A DNA stretch of 51,662 nucleotides from Massilia brevitalea (GCF_030711405.1 NZ_JAULSI010000034.1:1-51662); one strand, 5' to 3'; counted from the first letter of the stretch, positions 1-8,280 are shown. The notes: a model not told the origin generated them from the letters alone. Numbers and translations: made by a program.

Positions 1-430
1 AGCCGGTGGGGTTTTGTTTTTGAATACTTCGTGCCGGACAGCGGGGATTGAGCCCACGGACGAAACGGACGCGTAGGGGTGAGTGGGGAATTCGAACTGC
101 GCAGCAGTGAGCCGACGAACGCCTTTGCGCATGCAGGCGCAAAGGCAGCAGGGGTTTCGAGCTGCGCAGCAGCGAGCCTGCGAGCGACCTTGCGCCTCCG
201 GGCGCAAGGGCTCTTCGATTCGTCCGATTAAGGGAATCGCGAAGCGATTCCTGCAGTTCGCCTCCACCAGTATTCAAAAACAAATCCCTGCCGGCGCAAG
301 CCGGTGGGGCTTTGTTTTTTAAATACCTATGCCGAACAGCGAGAATTGAATTCAAGACTGCACGGATGCGGGACAAGCAGGGATTTCGGACTGCGTGGCT
401 GCAAGCCTGCAGATGACCATGCGCTAACTG
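1..430. repeat. Degenerate intergenic repeat region
   Basis: No convincing gene is seen in the first 586 bases. Two copies of one motif (agccggtgggg followed by tttgttttt and a tac) begin at 1 and 299, about 298 bases apart, and the similarity continues for roughly 35 bases. Inside lie two related blocks starting ttcgarctgcgcagcag at 91 and 156, and a weaker third near 384. Each of the first two carries a hairpin: CCTTTGCGC/GCGCAAAGG at 122-145 and CCTTGCGC/GCGCAAGG at 188-209. The small open frames here have no recognisable product. This looks like decayed repeats rather than coding DNA. Confidence 0.55.
273..324 (+). terminator. Strong hairpin with T-run inside the repeat region
   Basis: AAAAACAAA (276-284) pairs with TTTGTTTTT (311-319), and CCGGC (291-295) pairs with GCCGG (300-304) around a GCAA loop. 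The structure ends in a run of T. It has the shape of a bidirectional intrinsic terminator, but no gene inside the window clearly ends here. The right half of a second copy starts at base 1, so it may instead be part of the repeat unit. Confidence 0.5.
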
Positions 431-586
431 CACAAGATCCTTCTACTCCACCTGGCTCGAAGATGTCGAACAAGGCTTGGATTCTTGCCTCTTCAATCCC
501 AGATGCACCCCATTGCCTTAAGCACAATCAAATCGTCAGCTTCACCATAAACGCACAATGACCTCCCGCACATACCCGGAGGCATC

Positions 587-1075
587 ATGGCAAGCGACGC
601 ATATCTGCAGCTCGATGGCATCAAAGGCGAATCCCAGGATCAGGGGCACACCGACTGGATCGAAGTCTCGGGAGTACGGTGGGGCATCCAGCAACCGAAG
701 TCCGCGACAAGCTCCACAGCCGGCGGGCACACGGCGGAACGTGCCGAGCTCACCGATATCACATTTGAAAAGATCGCAGATCTCGCATCGCCTATCCTGA
801 TGCAGACCTGTGCAATGGGAAAGACCATACCCAAAGCGAAATTCGAGTTCATGCGCGCCGATGGGAACGGCGAGCCCATCAAGTATTTTGAAGTCGAGCT
901 GGAGAATGTCCTCATCGGCATGATTTCACCTTTGCTCAGCGTCGGACTGCATCAGGAAACGGTTGGCCTCAAATTTTCCCAGGTGAAGTGGCGCTATACC
1001 AAACAGAAAGTCGGCGGTGGTGCCTCCGGCAATACTGCTGGAAGCTGGAACCTCGCCACAAACCGAATGGCATGA
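587..1075 (+). CDS. hcp: Type VI secretion tube protein Hcp (orphan)
   Basis: This is a 162-residue protein of the usual Hcp length. It opens with the family pattern MASDAYLQLDGIKGES and contains typical internal strands such as ITFEKIADLASP and YFEVELENVLI. Hcp hexamers stack into the inner tube of the type VI secretion system and carry small effectors in the ring lumen. A GGAGG ribosome site (579-583) sits just before the ATG. No sheath, baseplate, VgrG or ATPase gene is nearby, so this is an orphan copy. The next gene begins one base after its stop, which suggests that this Hcp carries the effector encoded behind it. The family call is secure; the pairing is inferred. Confidence 0.93.
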   Translation: MASDAYLQLDGIKGESQDQGHTDWIEVSGVRWGIQQPKSATSSTAGGHTAERAELTDITFEKIADLASPILMQTCAMGKTIPKAKFEFMRADGNGEPIKYFEVELENVLIGMISPLLSVGLHQETVGLKFSQVKWRYTKQKVGGGASGNTAGSWNLATNRMA

Positions 1076-1076
1076 C

Positions 1077-1487
1077 ATGCCGCATATTTATCCGGAAGTA
1101 AAGAAACTCGAGGGTAAGGATAAGATCGGTGATGGAAACTGCGTAGCACTCGTTCAGGTACTGACAAAAGTAGGCCACACTAGTACGTGGCGGCCAGGCG
1201 AGCGCGTTTTGGATGCGATGGTGATCGCTCCAGGCACCGTCATCGCCACGTTTGAAAATGGCAGATATCCGAACAGGTCAACCGGGAACCATGCTGCGCT
1301 TTACCTGTACTCCGGTCCGCGCAGTCAACAGACTGGCAAGCCGCAATACATCGTGGTAATGGACCAGTGGACCCGAAAGCCAAAAATCACTGCACGCAGC
1401 ATTTATCCACGTGGAGCGCAGTTGCATTCGGCAGGAAACCGAATCGACGATTCCGATAACGCCGACCATTTCTACGTCGTGAAATGA
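1077..1487 (+). CDS. tae2: Type VI amidase effector, BPSL0067/Tae2 family
   Basis: This 136-residue protein has no signal peptide and starts MPHIYPEVKKLEGKDKIG. It resembles the BPSL0067 family, whose Burkholderia thailandensis member is, as I recall, the founder of the Tae2 peptidoglycan amidase effectors. The NlpC/P60-like catalytic set is visible: Cys22 in GDGNCVALVQ, His72 in GNHAALYLY, and Asp96 in VVMDQW as a possible third residue. These enzymes cut peptide crosslinks in the wall of a target cell. An ATG at 1017 lies inside hcp, so the ATG at 1077, just after the hcp stop, is preferred. It overlaps the next gene by four bases (ATGA), as expected for an effector and its immunity partner. 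Confidence 0.8.
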   Translation: MPHIYPEVKKLEGKDKIGDGNCVALVQVLTKVGHTSTWRPGERVLDAMVIAPGTVIATFENGRYPNRSTGNHAALYLYSGPRSQQTGKPQYIVVMDQWTRKPKITARSIYPRGAQLHSAGNRIDDSDNADHFYVVK

Positions 1488-1897
1488 AAACACTCTTACT
1501 TGCGATCTTTTCCCTAAGCCCTCCGGCATTCGCTGCAGAGCAGCACATCGAATGTCCTGCCCGCTATCCGGCGGAAGACATCGCGCTTCCACAAAGCGGA
1601 CAATGGGAAACCGGCCTCGTACCTGCCGGGATTCCACTCGACGGCGGTGGCATGTACGCCGGACCGATTCAACGTCGTGGTGAACTGCGCGGGAGCGAAC
1701 GGCGCATCAAGGGCGGCTTTGTCACGCACTTCGGCTTCGGCCGCGATCAGCGTCCGCCCGGAAAATGGTTCGTCTGCTATTACGGACATGTGCAACTGAT
1801 GCGCCGTGTAGCGGATACTGCCACGGCATGTGAGCTGACACACAAGAATCCAAAATTTCCAGATGCGCCAACTGTAAAACTCATCTGCCGGGATTAA
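1484..1897 (+). CDS. Probable periplasmic immunity protein (STY0301-like)
   Basis: This 137-residue protein has a short signal peptide (MKTLLLAIFSLSPPAFAA, cleavage after about residue 18). The mature part has spaced cysteines (ECPARYP, WFVCYYG, ATACEL and a near C-terminal LICRD), consistent with disulfides in the periplasm. The pattern of CPARYPAEDI, a GGM/GP segment and W-V-C-YYG resembles the STY0301 family found beside type VI amidase genes. Its start overlaps the effector stop (ATGA), so the two are translationally coupled. The likely role is to bind and neutralise the amidase in the producer's periplasm. That function is inferred from position, export and family resemblance; no direct evidence is available here. 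Confidence 0.7.
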   Translation: MKTLLLAIFSLSPPAFAAEQHIECPARYPAEDIALPQSGQWETGLVPAGIPLDGGGMYAGPIQRRGELRGSERRIKGGFVTHFGFGRDQRPPGKWFVCYYGHVQLMRRVADTATACELTHKNPKFPDAPTVKLICRD

Positions 1898-1965
1898 GGC
1901 GAGCTGGCAAGGATAACCGGCGCATACAGTCGCTGACGTATCGAAGAGGAGGCAAGCAAGCGAGC

Positions 1966-1991
1966 ATTGCGCCGGTACTTGCCGGCGCAAT
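1966..1991. terminator. Bidirectional hairpin between the T6SS cassette and the PfpI gene
   Basis: ATTGCGCCGG (1966-1975) and CCGGCGCAAT (1982-1991) form a perfect 10-bp stem with a 6-base loop. An outer pair, CGTATCG (1937-1943) and CGATACG (1994-2000), encloses it. It lies between two convergent genes, where a shared terminator is expected, but there is no strong T-run. Confidence 0.5.
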
Positions 1992-2007
1992 ATCGATACG
2001 CTTCAGA

Positions 2008-2637
2008 TCACGAACTCGCCCCCGCATCCGCAGCCTGCGGATCCATCCGCAACGCCTTGAACAAAGCATCGTTAAACGCCGGAATATCGTCCGGCTTGCG
2101 GCTCGTGATCAGCTTGTCGTCGATCACCACCTCCTGGTCGACCCATTCCGCCCCGGCCGCACGCATGTCGTCCTGGATCTCGGGATAGCTGGTCAGGTGC
2201 TTCGACTCGGCAATCCCCGCGTCGATCAACACCCACGGCCCGTGGCAGATCGCGGCCAATGGCTTGTCCTCGGCGTAGAAATTCCGGACAAACGCCACCG
2301 AGTCCGCATCCTTGCGCAGCAGCTTCGGATTTTCTTCGCCACCCGGCAGCACCAGCGCATCGAAGTCGCCCGGCACCGCATCCTTGACGTTCATCTCGAC
2401 CTTGAAAGTATCGCCCGGCTGGTCGTGGTTCATACCCTGCACTTCCTCGCCCACGCCCTTTGGCGAAACCAGAATCACCTGCGCGCCCTGCTCTTCAAGA
2501 AAGCTGCGCGGCCCCGTGTATTCGACCTGCTCCACGCCGTCCGTCATCAGCACGGCAATGCGCTTGCCCTGCAGCGTGCGTGCCACGCCGACGCCTTCGA
2601 CTGCCTGGTCAACGCCGCCATGATTACTCTGTTCCAT
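2008..2637 (-). CDS. DJ-1/PfpI family protein (type 1 glutamine amidotransferase-like)
   Basis: This 209-residue protein has one DJ-1/PfpI domain from about residue 24 to 195. The nucleophile-elbow cysteine is visible as Cys131 in AICHGPWVL, followed by His132. The conserved acidic residue is in DGVEQVEY (around Glu36), and FDALVLPGG is a typical strand-loop. Family members act as deglycases, chaperones or peptidases under stress, and sequence alone cannot choose among these. The extra 23 residues at the N terminus are polar and probably disordered. The ATG follows a clear GAGGAG ribosome site. It is transcribed alone, convergent with the type VI cassette and downstream of cbpA on the same strand. 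Confidence 0.88.
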   Translation of the reverse strand: MEQSNHGGVDQAVEGVGVARTLQGKRIAVLMTDGVEQVEYTGPRSFLEEQGAQVILVSPKGVGEEVQGMNHDQPGDTFKVEMNVKDAVPGDFDALVLPGGEENPKLLRKDADSVAFVRNFYAEDKPLAAICHGPWVLIDAGIAESKHLTSYPEIQDDMRAAGAEWVDQEVVIDDKLITSRKPDDIPAFNDALFKALRMDPQAADAGASS

Positions 2638-2724
2638 ACGATCTCCTCAAGATGAATAACTGTGAATCATTTGTTATCGATTGTAGGAGGCCGCATCCGG
2701 AAATGGCGCGCGCTACGCGGCGCG

Positions 2725-3639
2725 CTACGCGACGCGCGGATTAAACGCCAGGTCGCGCGCCATCGCCTGATAAATCGCCCGCGCCTTGTCGTTGTCGGCC
2801 GGCGGCAGCACCACTTCCAGCACCAGGAACAGGTCGCCCGGCGTCGCCGCAGGAATTCCCTTGCCCTTCAGCCGCAGCTTGCGCCCGCTCTGCGAGCCGG
2901 CCGGCAGCGCCACCTCGACCTTGCCCGATGGCGTCTGCACCGATACGCTGCCGCCAAGCGCCGCTTCCCACGGCGTCACCGGCACCGTTTCGTACACGTG
3001 CGCACCGTCCACGCGATACCGCGCATCCTGGGAGAACTGGATTTCGAGATACAAGTCGCCCGGGCCGGCGCCGCCATGCCCCTCGTGCCCCTGCCCCGCC
3101 AGGCGCAATTGCTGCCCCGGCGTCACGCCGCGCGGAATGCTCACGTTCAGCGTCTTGTCGCGCAACACCGTGCGTCCGCGGCCGTCCTGGTGCGGCACGC
3201 GCAGGTTCACGGTACGCGTCGCGCCGCGATAGGCATCGGCCAGGTCGACCGTGATGGCGGCGTGGATATCGTCGCCGCGCATCTGGAAGCCGCCGCGGCG
3301 CGACCCGCCCGCCTTGGCGAACAGGTCGGCAAAGAACTCGTCGGCGCCGGTGCCGCCGAAGTCGAAGTGCCCATTCCAGTCCGGCGACGCATCGAACTGT
3401 TCGCCAGCGTATTGGGCACCCGCGTAGGCACGGCCGCGCGCATCGTAGGCGGCGCGCTTGTCGGCGTCGCCAAGCACCTCGTAGGCTTCGTTGATTTCCT
3501 TGGTCTTCGCGTCGGCGTCCTTGTGCTTGCTGACATCGGGGTGGTACTTGCGTACCTGCTTGCGGTACGCCTTCTTGATGTCGTCCGCTGACGCTGTCCT
3601 GTCGACACCAAGGGTTTCGTAATAGTCCTTGTATTCCAC
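2725..3639 (-). CDS. cbpA: Curved DNA-binding protein / DnaJ-type co-chaperone CbpA
   Basis: The preferred start is GTG at 3639, because GGGAG sits six bases upstream and translation begins V-E-Y-K-D-Y-Y at the J domain; upstream in-frame codons add unrelated residues. The 304-residue protein has a J domain (about 3-68) with the HPD motif at 33-35, a short linker, and two DnaJ C-terminal beta domains (about 115-300). There is no CxxCxGxG zinc region, which separates CbpA from DnaJ proper. CbpA stimulates DnaK and binds curved DNA in stationary phase. No cbpM modulator gene follows. It lies upstream of the PfpI gene on the same strand with an 87-base gap. Confidence 0.9.
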   Translation of the reverse strand: MEYKDYYETLGVDRTASADDIKKAYRKQVRKYHPDVSKHKDADAKTKEINEAYEVLGDADKRAAYDARGRAYAGAQYAGEQFDASPDWNGHFDFGGTGADEFFADLFAKAGGSRRGGFQMRGDDIHAAITVDLADAYRGATRTVNLRVPHQDGRGRTVLRDKTLNVSIPRGVTPGQQLRLAGQGHEGHGGAGPGDLYLEIQFSQDARYRVDGAHVYETVPVTPWEAALGGSVSVQTPSGKVEVALPAGSQSGRKLRLKGKGIPAATPGDLFLVLEVVLPPADNDKARAIYQAMARDLAFNPRVA

Positions 3640-3819
3640 AGTGCACTCCCAAAAGCAGTGTTCACGAATGGTTCCCATATGGGGCCGTCAATACGAAATT
3701 AAAGACGGCGCGATGCCAACTTCGCCTGCACCATTGCGGCGCACGCCAGACACCTGCCCTCACAAGATTAGCAAGTAGACAGTAAAATCGAGGGTTTCCA
3801 AGAACAAGAAATCCGCCTC

Positions 3820-5229
3820 ATGACCACCAGCGCCACACTCAGCAATACTCTCTCTCCCGTCCGCGCCGAAATCTCCACGCTCTGGAAATTGTCCTGGCCG
3901 ATGCTGGTCGGGCAGCTGGCAACGGTGGGCATGGGCGTGGCCGACGTGGCGATGACCGGCCACGTCAGCGCCGAGGAGCTGGCTGCCGTGTCGCTGGGCG
4001 CCTCGGTGTGGTCGATCGTGCTGGTCACCGTGATGGGCACGATGATGGCGATTAACACCGTCGTCGCCCACGAGATCGGCGGCGGACGCTACGACAAGAT
4101 CCCGCACTCGGTGCGCCAGTCGCTGTGGAAGGGGCTGATCGTTGGCCTGGTGGCCTGTCTCGCGGCCAACCTGGCCACCCTGCTGTTCGACCACATCGGC
4201 CTCGACCAGGCGGTGGCCGCCCGCGCCGCGCTGTTCCTGCACGTCACCAGCGTCGGCATGCCGGCCTTTGCCTGCTACCGCGCTCTGTACGGCTACACGA
4301 CCAGCATCAACCAGACCAAGCCGATCATGATCATCGCCATCTTCGGGCTGCTGTTCAATATCGCCAGCAACTGGCTGCTGGTGTTCGGCAACTGGGGCTT
4401 CCCGCAGCTGGGCGCGGTCGGCTGTGCGGTGTCGACTGCCGTCGGCATGTGGCTGATGCTGATCGCCATGGTGGCATGGATCAAGCTCTCCAGCGCCTAC
4501 CGCATGACCTACCCGTTCACGAAGATGGAAGGTCCGGACTGGAAAGAGATTCGCGAAATGTTCCGCCTCGGCTTGCCGATCGGCGTGACTTATTTTGCCG
4601 AGGTCAGCGCCTTTGGCCTGATCAGCCTGCTCGTGGCGCGCTTCGGCGTGGTGCAGGTGTCGGCGCACCAGGTGGCGCTGAACTTTTCCTCGCTGGTGTT
4701 CATGGTGCCGCTGAGCTTTGGCATCGGCCTGCTGACGCGCGTCGGCCAGGCGATGGGCGAAGGCAATCCGGTGCGGGCGCGCTTTGTCGCCTGGGTCGGC
4801 GTCGGCATGTCGGTCGCCTTCGGCGTGCTGTCGGCTGCCTTCATCGCGATCTTCCGCTGGGAAATCGCACGCGCCTATACCTCGGACCCGGCGGTGCAGG
4901 AAGCCTGCGTGCACCTGCTGCTGTTCGCGGCGCTGTTCCAGCTGTCGGACGCCACCCAGGTCGCCACCGCCTCGGCGATCCGCGGCTACCAGGTCACGCG
5001 CGCGCCGATGATCATCCAGCTGGTTGCCTTCTGGGGCTTTTCGCTGCCGCTGGGTTATATCCTCGGCATTGCGCCGGCCTGGTTCGGTCTGTCGCCGGCA
5101 GCGCCGATGGAGACCACCGGCTTCTGGATCGGCCTGGTGCTGGGGCTGACGATTGCCGCCGTGCTGCTGACCTGGAGTTTCGATCGCCTGTCGCGCCAGC
5201 GGGTCCGCGCCGCGCAGCACGCGGCGTAA
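3820..5229 (+). CDS. MATE family efflux transporter
   Basis: This 469-residue membrane protein has about twelve hydrophobic segments, the usual topology and length of the MATE family. The N-terminal repeat begins WPMLVGQLATVGMGVADVAM, matching the conserved first helix of NorM-type exporters. The second half starts at about residue 245 with the internal-repeat equivalent GLPIGVTYFAEV. Such proteins expel cationic drugs or metabolites in exchange for Na+ or H+; the substrate cannot be read from sequence. The ATG follows an AAGAAATCCGCCTC stretch with only a weak ribosome site. It diverges from cbpA and ends in a perfect hairpin shared with the convergent neighbour. Confidence 0.92.
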   Translation: MTTSATLSNTLSPVRAEISTLWKLSWPMLVGQLATVGMGVADVAMTGHVSAEELAAVSLGASVWSIVLVTVMGTMMAINTVVAHEIGGGRYDKIPHSVRQSLWKGLIVGLVACLAANLATLLFDHIGLDQAVAARAALFLHVTSVGMPAFACYRALYGYTTSINQTKPIMIIAIFGLLFNIASNWLLVFGNWGFPQLGAVGCAVSTAVGMWLMLIAMVAWIKLSSAYRMTYPFTKMEGPDWKEIREMFRLGLPIGVTYFAEVSAFGLISLLVARFGVVQVSAHQVALNFSSLVFMVPLSFGIGLLTRVGQAMGEGNPVRARFVAWVGVGMSVAFGVLSAAFIAIFRWEIARAYTSDPAVQEACVHLLLFAALFQLSDATQVATASAIRGYQVTRAPMIIQLVAFWGFSLPLGYILGIAPAWFGLSPAAPMETTGFWIGLVLGLTIAAVLLTWSFDRLSRQRVRAAQHAA

Positions 5230-5230
5230 G

Positions 5231-5288
5231 GAGGAGCCTTGCCGTTCCCTGCGACCTGCGGCCTGCGCAGGGAACGGCAAGGCTCCTC
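5231..5288. terminator. Perfect 23-bp inverted repeat between convergent genes
   Basis: The arms 5231-5253 and 5266-5288 are exact reverse complements, gaggagccttgccg onward, around a 12-base loop. The left arm starts two bases after the MATE stop, and the right arm overlaps the stop codon of the gene coming from the right. It serves as a bidirectional terminator by position, though it lacks a long T-run. Confidence 0.65.
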
Positions 5289-5826
5289 AGCGTTTGACCT
5301 CGATGCGGTTCTTGCGGTATTCCCACTTGCCGAACTCGCCAAATGCCGGCTCGTCGACCAGGTCGTCGACCGCATCCTGCTCGCGCTTCATACGGCGCAC
5401 CAGCGCCTTGTCGGTCAGCGGCACCTTTGTCGCTTCATAGATATCGCGCCGCAGCGTGCCGTCGACGCCCTGCGTGAGCACCGTCAGCCGGCGCGCTGCC
5501 GGGTCGAAGGCCATGCGCTCGTGCCAGGTGTTGCGGTCCTGCAGATACATTTCGCCGTTGCGCCATTGCGCCACGTAACGCTGGCTGCATACTTCCTTCG
5601 GGCTCTTTTTCCATTCGCAGGCATGGAGGATGGACACATGCCGGTCGTCCAGCTTCTTGATCGCGATGCGGCCCTTGGTATAGGCCCAGTTGCTGTCGGG
5701 CTCGGTGGTTGACGAGACCAGCTCGTATTGGCCCTCGAACTGGGCCATGGGCAGCGCGACGGCGGTCGCGCTCATGCATAGCGCAGCCAGGGCGAGGCCG
5801 GCGCGCAGGGAAAGGCGTGTGGTCAT
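5287..5826 (-). CDS. Exported hypothetical protein
   Basis: This 179-residue protein has a signal peptide (about residues 1-24, ending ATAVALP). The mature part contains two cysteines in HACEWKKSPKEVCSQRY, probably a disulfide, and then a basic C-terminal tail rich in Arg and Lys. I do not recognise the family. The alternating polar/hydrophobic pattern suggests a small beta-rich periplasmic protein. An AAGGAG site precedes the ATG, and a TATACT-like -10 lies upstream on the minus strand near 5855. It diverges from the S9 peptidase gene and may share its regulatory space. No function is assigned. Confidence 0.75.
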   Translation of the reverse strand: MTTRLSLRAGLALAALCMSATAVALPMAQFEGQYELVSSTTEPDSNWAYTKGRIAIKKLDDRHVSILHACEWKKSPKEVCSQRYVAQWRNGEMYLQDRNTWHERMAFDPAARRLTVLTQGVDGTLRRDIYEATKVPLTDKALVRRMKREQDAVDDLVDEPAFGEFGKWEYRKNRIEVKR

Positions 5827-5939
5827 GGTTCTCCTTATAAATTTACAAATAGTATAAGTGCAATCTCCATTTGGCTCAGCACGGCGCAGGCTGGTTGCTA
5901 ACCGTGATCGTTACTGCTTTTAGGGTCCCACTCTGGTAT

Positions 5940-5977
5940 TGTCTCGTCCGTTGCATTTAGCTAATTTTAACGAGACA
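5940..5977 (+). promoter_or_regulatory. Hairpin in the leader of the S9 peptidase gene
   Basis: TGTCTCG (5940-5946) and CGAGACA (5971-5977) can pair around a 24-base AT-rich loop, ending four bases before the ATG at 5982. The gene has no clear Shine-Dalgarno sequence except inside this right arm (ACGAGAC). The structure could therefore affect ribosome access. This is seen by eye only. Confidence 0.3.
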
Positions 5978-5981
5978 CACA

Positions 5982-8201
5982 ATGCGCTTAATCCTTTGCC
6001 TGCTGGCCGCACTCGCGGCTGCGCCCGCCTCGGCGGAACGCCTGACGCTCGACCGTATCCACGGCGAACCTTCGCTTGCCGGTCCCGGCGTGAAAACCCT
6101 GAAGGTGTCGCCCGACGGCGAGCGCGTGACCTTCCTGCGCGGCCGCGACGACAACCAGTTCCAGCAAGACCTGTGGGAATACAACATGAAGGACAAGACC
6201 ACGCGCCGCCTGGTCGACTCCAAGAAGCTGGTCCCGAACGAGGAACTGTCGCTTGAGGAAAAGGCGCGCCGCGAACGCGCGCGTACCGCCAGCCTGTCGG
6301 GCATCATCTCGTATAGCTGGGCACCTAGTGGCAAGCAGCTGCTGGTGCCGATCGCCGGCGACCTGTACCTGGTCGACGTCGCCAATCCCGACACCGCGCG
6401 CAAAGTTGCATCGGGCAATGTGCTCGACCCGAAGATTTCGCCCAGGGGCCGCTACGTTTCCTTCGTGCGCAACCAGAACCTGTTCGTCATCGACCTGAAG
6501 ACCGGCGCCGAGCGCCAGCTGACCCAGGATGGCAAAGGCACCGTGCACAACGGCGAGGCCGAGTTCATTGCGCAGGAAGAAATGGACCAGACCACCGGCT
6601 ACTACTGGGCGCCGGACGATTCCGCCATTGCGTATAAACGGTATGACGAAGCGCCGGTGCCGGTGGCGCGCCGCTTCGAGATCTTTGCCGACCGCACCGA
6701 AGTGATCGACCAGCACTACCCTGCCGCCGGCGACCCGAACGTGCTGGTGGATTTGTTCATCGTCTCGCCTGACACCGGCGTCTCGCGCAAGATCGACCTC
6801 GGCGCCGACAAGGACATCTACCTGGTGCGCGCCGACTGGAGCGCGGACGGCAAGACCCTGGCCTACCAGCGCCAGACGCGCGACCAGAAGCGCCTCGACC
6901 TGGTGGCCGTGGACGCCGCCACCCTGGCCCAGCGCACCCTGCTGACCGAAACCTCGCCGACCTGGGTCAGCATCCACAACGACCTGCGCTTCCTGAAGGA
7001 CCGTTCGGCCTTCATCTGGGCATCCGAGCGCAGCGGCCGCAATCACTTGTATTTGTATGATTTGAACGGCAAGCTGATCAACGCGATTTCCAGCGGCGAA
7101 TGGGGTGTCGATAACGTGCTGGCCGTCGACGAGAAGGCCGGCAAGGTGTATGTGTCGTCGAACCGCGACGCCGTCATCGACAAGCAGACCTATGCGCTGG
7201 CTCTGAACGGCAGCAACGCCAACAAGCCGGCCCGCATCAGCAAGGGCGACGGCTGGCATGAGGCTGCCTTCGCAGGCAACGGCAAGATTTTTGTCGACAC
7301 CTATTCGAGCCCGACCACCCCGCCGCAAGTGTCGATCCGCCGCGCCGATGGCGCCATGGTCGAGTGGCTGCAGCACAATGAGCTGAACGCGAGTCACCCG
7401 TTCGCGAAGTACCTGCCCGATTTGCTGCCGACCGAATTCGGCACCATCAAGGCGCACGATGGCCAGACCCTGCACTACTCGATGATCAAGCCGGCCAACT
7501 TCGATGCGACGAAAAAGTACCCGGTCTTCCTGTTCACCTACGGCGGCCCGCACTCGCAGCGCGTGACCCGTACCTGGGGCAATTACTTTGACCAGTACAT
7601 GGCCCAGCAAGGCTTCGTCGTATTCCGCCTGGACAATCGCGGCTCGAGCCGCCGCGAGCGCCAGTTTACCGATGTTATCTATAACAACCTCGGCAAGAAC
7701 GAAGTCGAAGACCAGGTCACGGGTGTCGATTGGCTGGCCCAGCAGAGCTTTGTCGATCCGAAACGCGTGGGCGTGTTCGGCTGGAGCTACGGCGGCTTCA
7801 TGACCCTGCGCCTGCTGGCGGCAGCGTCGGACAATATCGCGATGGGCGTGTCGGTGGCGCCGGTCACCGACTGGTCGCTGTACGACACCCACTACACCGA
7901 GCAGTTCGTCGGCGCCACGCCGAAGTCGGATCCGGACGCCTACGCGCGCAGCGGCGTGTTCGCCCACCTGGATGGCTTGAAGTCACCGCTGCTGCTGATC
8001 CACGGCATGGCTGACGACAATGTCCTGTTCACCAACAGCACCCGCCTGATCGACGAACTCGTCAAGCGTAACGTCCAGTTCGACCTGATGACCTACCCGG
8101 GCGCCAAGCACGGCATCTCGGGCCGTACCAGCCAGCGCCACGTGTATGGCTTGATCGAGGCCTTCTTCAAGAAAAACCTGGGCGGGACCGCAGCAGAATG
8201 A
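5982..8201 (+). CDS. S9 family dipeptidyl peptidase (DPP IV type)
   Basis: This 739-residue exported serine peptidase has a signal peptide at about 1-18. A beta-propeller (DPPIV N-terminal region, about 40-470) is followed by an alpha/beta-hydrolase domain (about 500-739). The catalytic triad is visible: Ser602 in GWSYGGFM, Asp678 in HGMADDNV, and His710 in GAKHGISG. The two-glutamate helix typical of DPP IV may be AEFIAQEEMDQTTGYYWAP, around residues 193-211. Enzymes of this type release N-terminal dipeptides, often Xaa-Pro, in the periplasm. The gene is monocistronic, with a strong terminator behind it. Confidence 0.93.
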   Translation: MRLILCLLAALAAAPASAERLTLDRIHGEPSLAGPGVKTLKVSPDGERVTFLRGRDDNQFQQDLWEYNMKDKTTRRLVDSKKLVPNEELSLEEKARRERARTASLSGIISYSWAPSGKQLLVPIAGDLYLVDVANPDTARKVASGNVLDPKISPRGRYVSFVRNQNLFVIDLKTGAERQLTQDGKGTVHNGEAEFIAQEEMDQTTGYYWAPDDSAIAYKRYDEAPVPVARRFEIFADRTEVIDQHYPAAGDPNVLVDLFIVSPDTGVSRKIDLGADKDIYLVRADWSADGKTLAYQRQTRDQKRLDLVAVDAATLAQRTLLTETSPTWVSIHNDLRFLKDRSAFIWASERSGRNHLYLYDLNGKLINAISSGEWGVDNVLAVDEKAGKVYVSSNRDAVIDKQTYALALNGSNANKPARISKGDGWHEAAFAGNGKIFVDTYSSPTTPPQVSIRRADGAMVEWLQHNELNASHPFAKYLPDLLPTEFGTIKAHDGQTLHYSMIKPANFDATKKYPVFLFTYGGPHSQRVTRTWGNYFDQYMAQQGFVVFRLDNRGSSRRERQFTDVIYNNLGKNEVEDQVTGVDWLAQQSFVDPKRVGVFGWSYGGFMTLRLLAAASDNIAMGVSVAPVTDWSLYDTHYTEQFVGATPKSDPDAYARSGVFAHLDGLKSPLLLIHGMADDNVLFTNSTRLIDELVKRNVQFDLMTYPGAKHGISGRTSQRHVYGLIEAFFKKNLGGTAAE

Positions 8202-8231
8202 TTTAACGCCCAGTTGCCATTGTTGTTGCCA

Positions 8232-8280
8232 AAAAGGCCGGAAGCCGCATGAACAGTGGCTTAACCGGCCTTTTATTTTT
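8232..8280 (+). terminator. Rho-independent terminator after the S9 peptidase gene
   Basis: AAAAGGCCGG (8232-8241) pairs with CCGGCCTTTT (8265-8274). An inner AAGCCGC/GTGGCTT stem extends the hairpin, and the tail is T-rich (ttttattttt). It lies 30 bases after the stop. Confidence 0.85.

Noticed and set aside
91..120. tRNA T-loop-like ttcgaact in the left repeat region
   Set aside because: No acceptor stem or anticodon arm can be folded around it, and the sequence repeats at 156 as part of the repeat block.
5988..7967. Open frame of 659 codons on the minus strand
   Set aside because: It is antisense to the S9 peptidase, whose catalytic triad is intact on the other strand.
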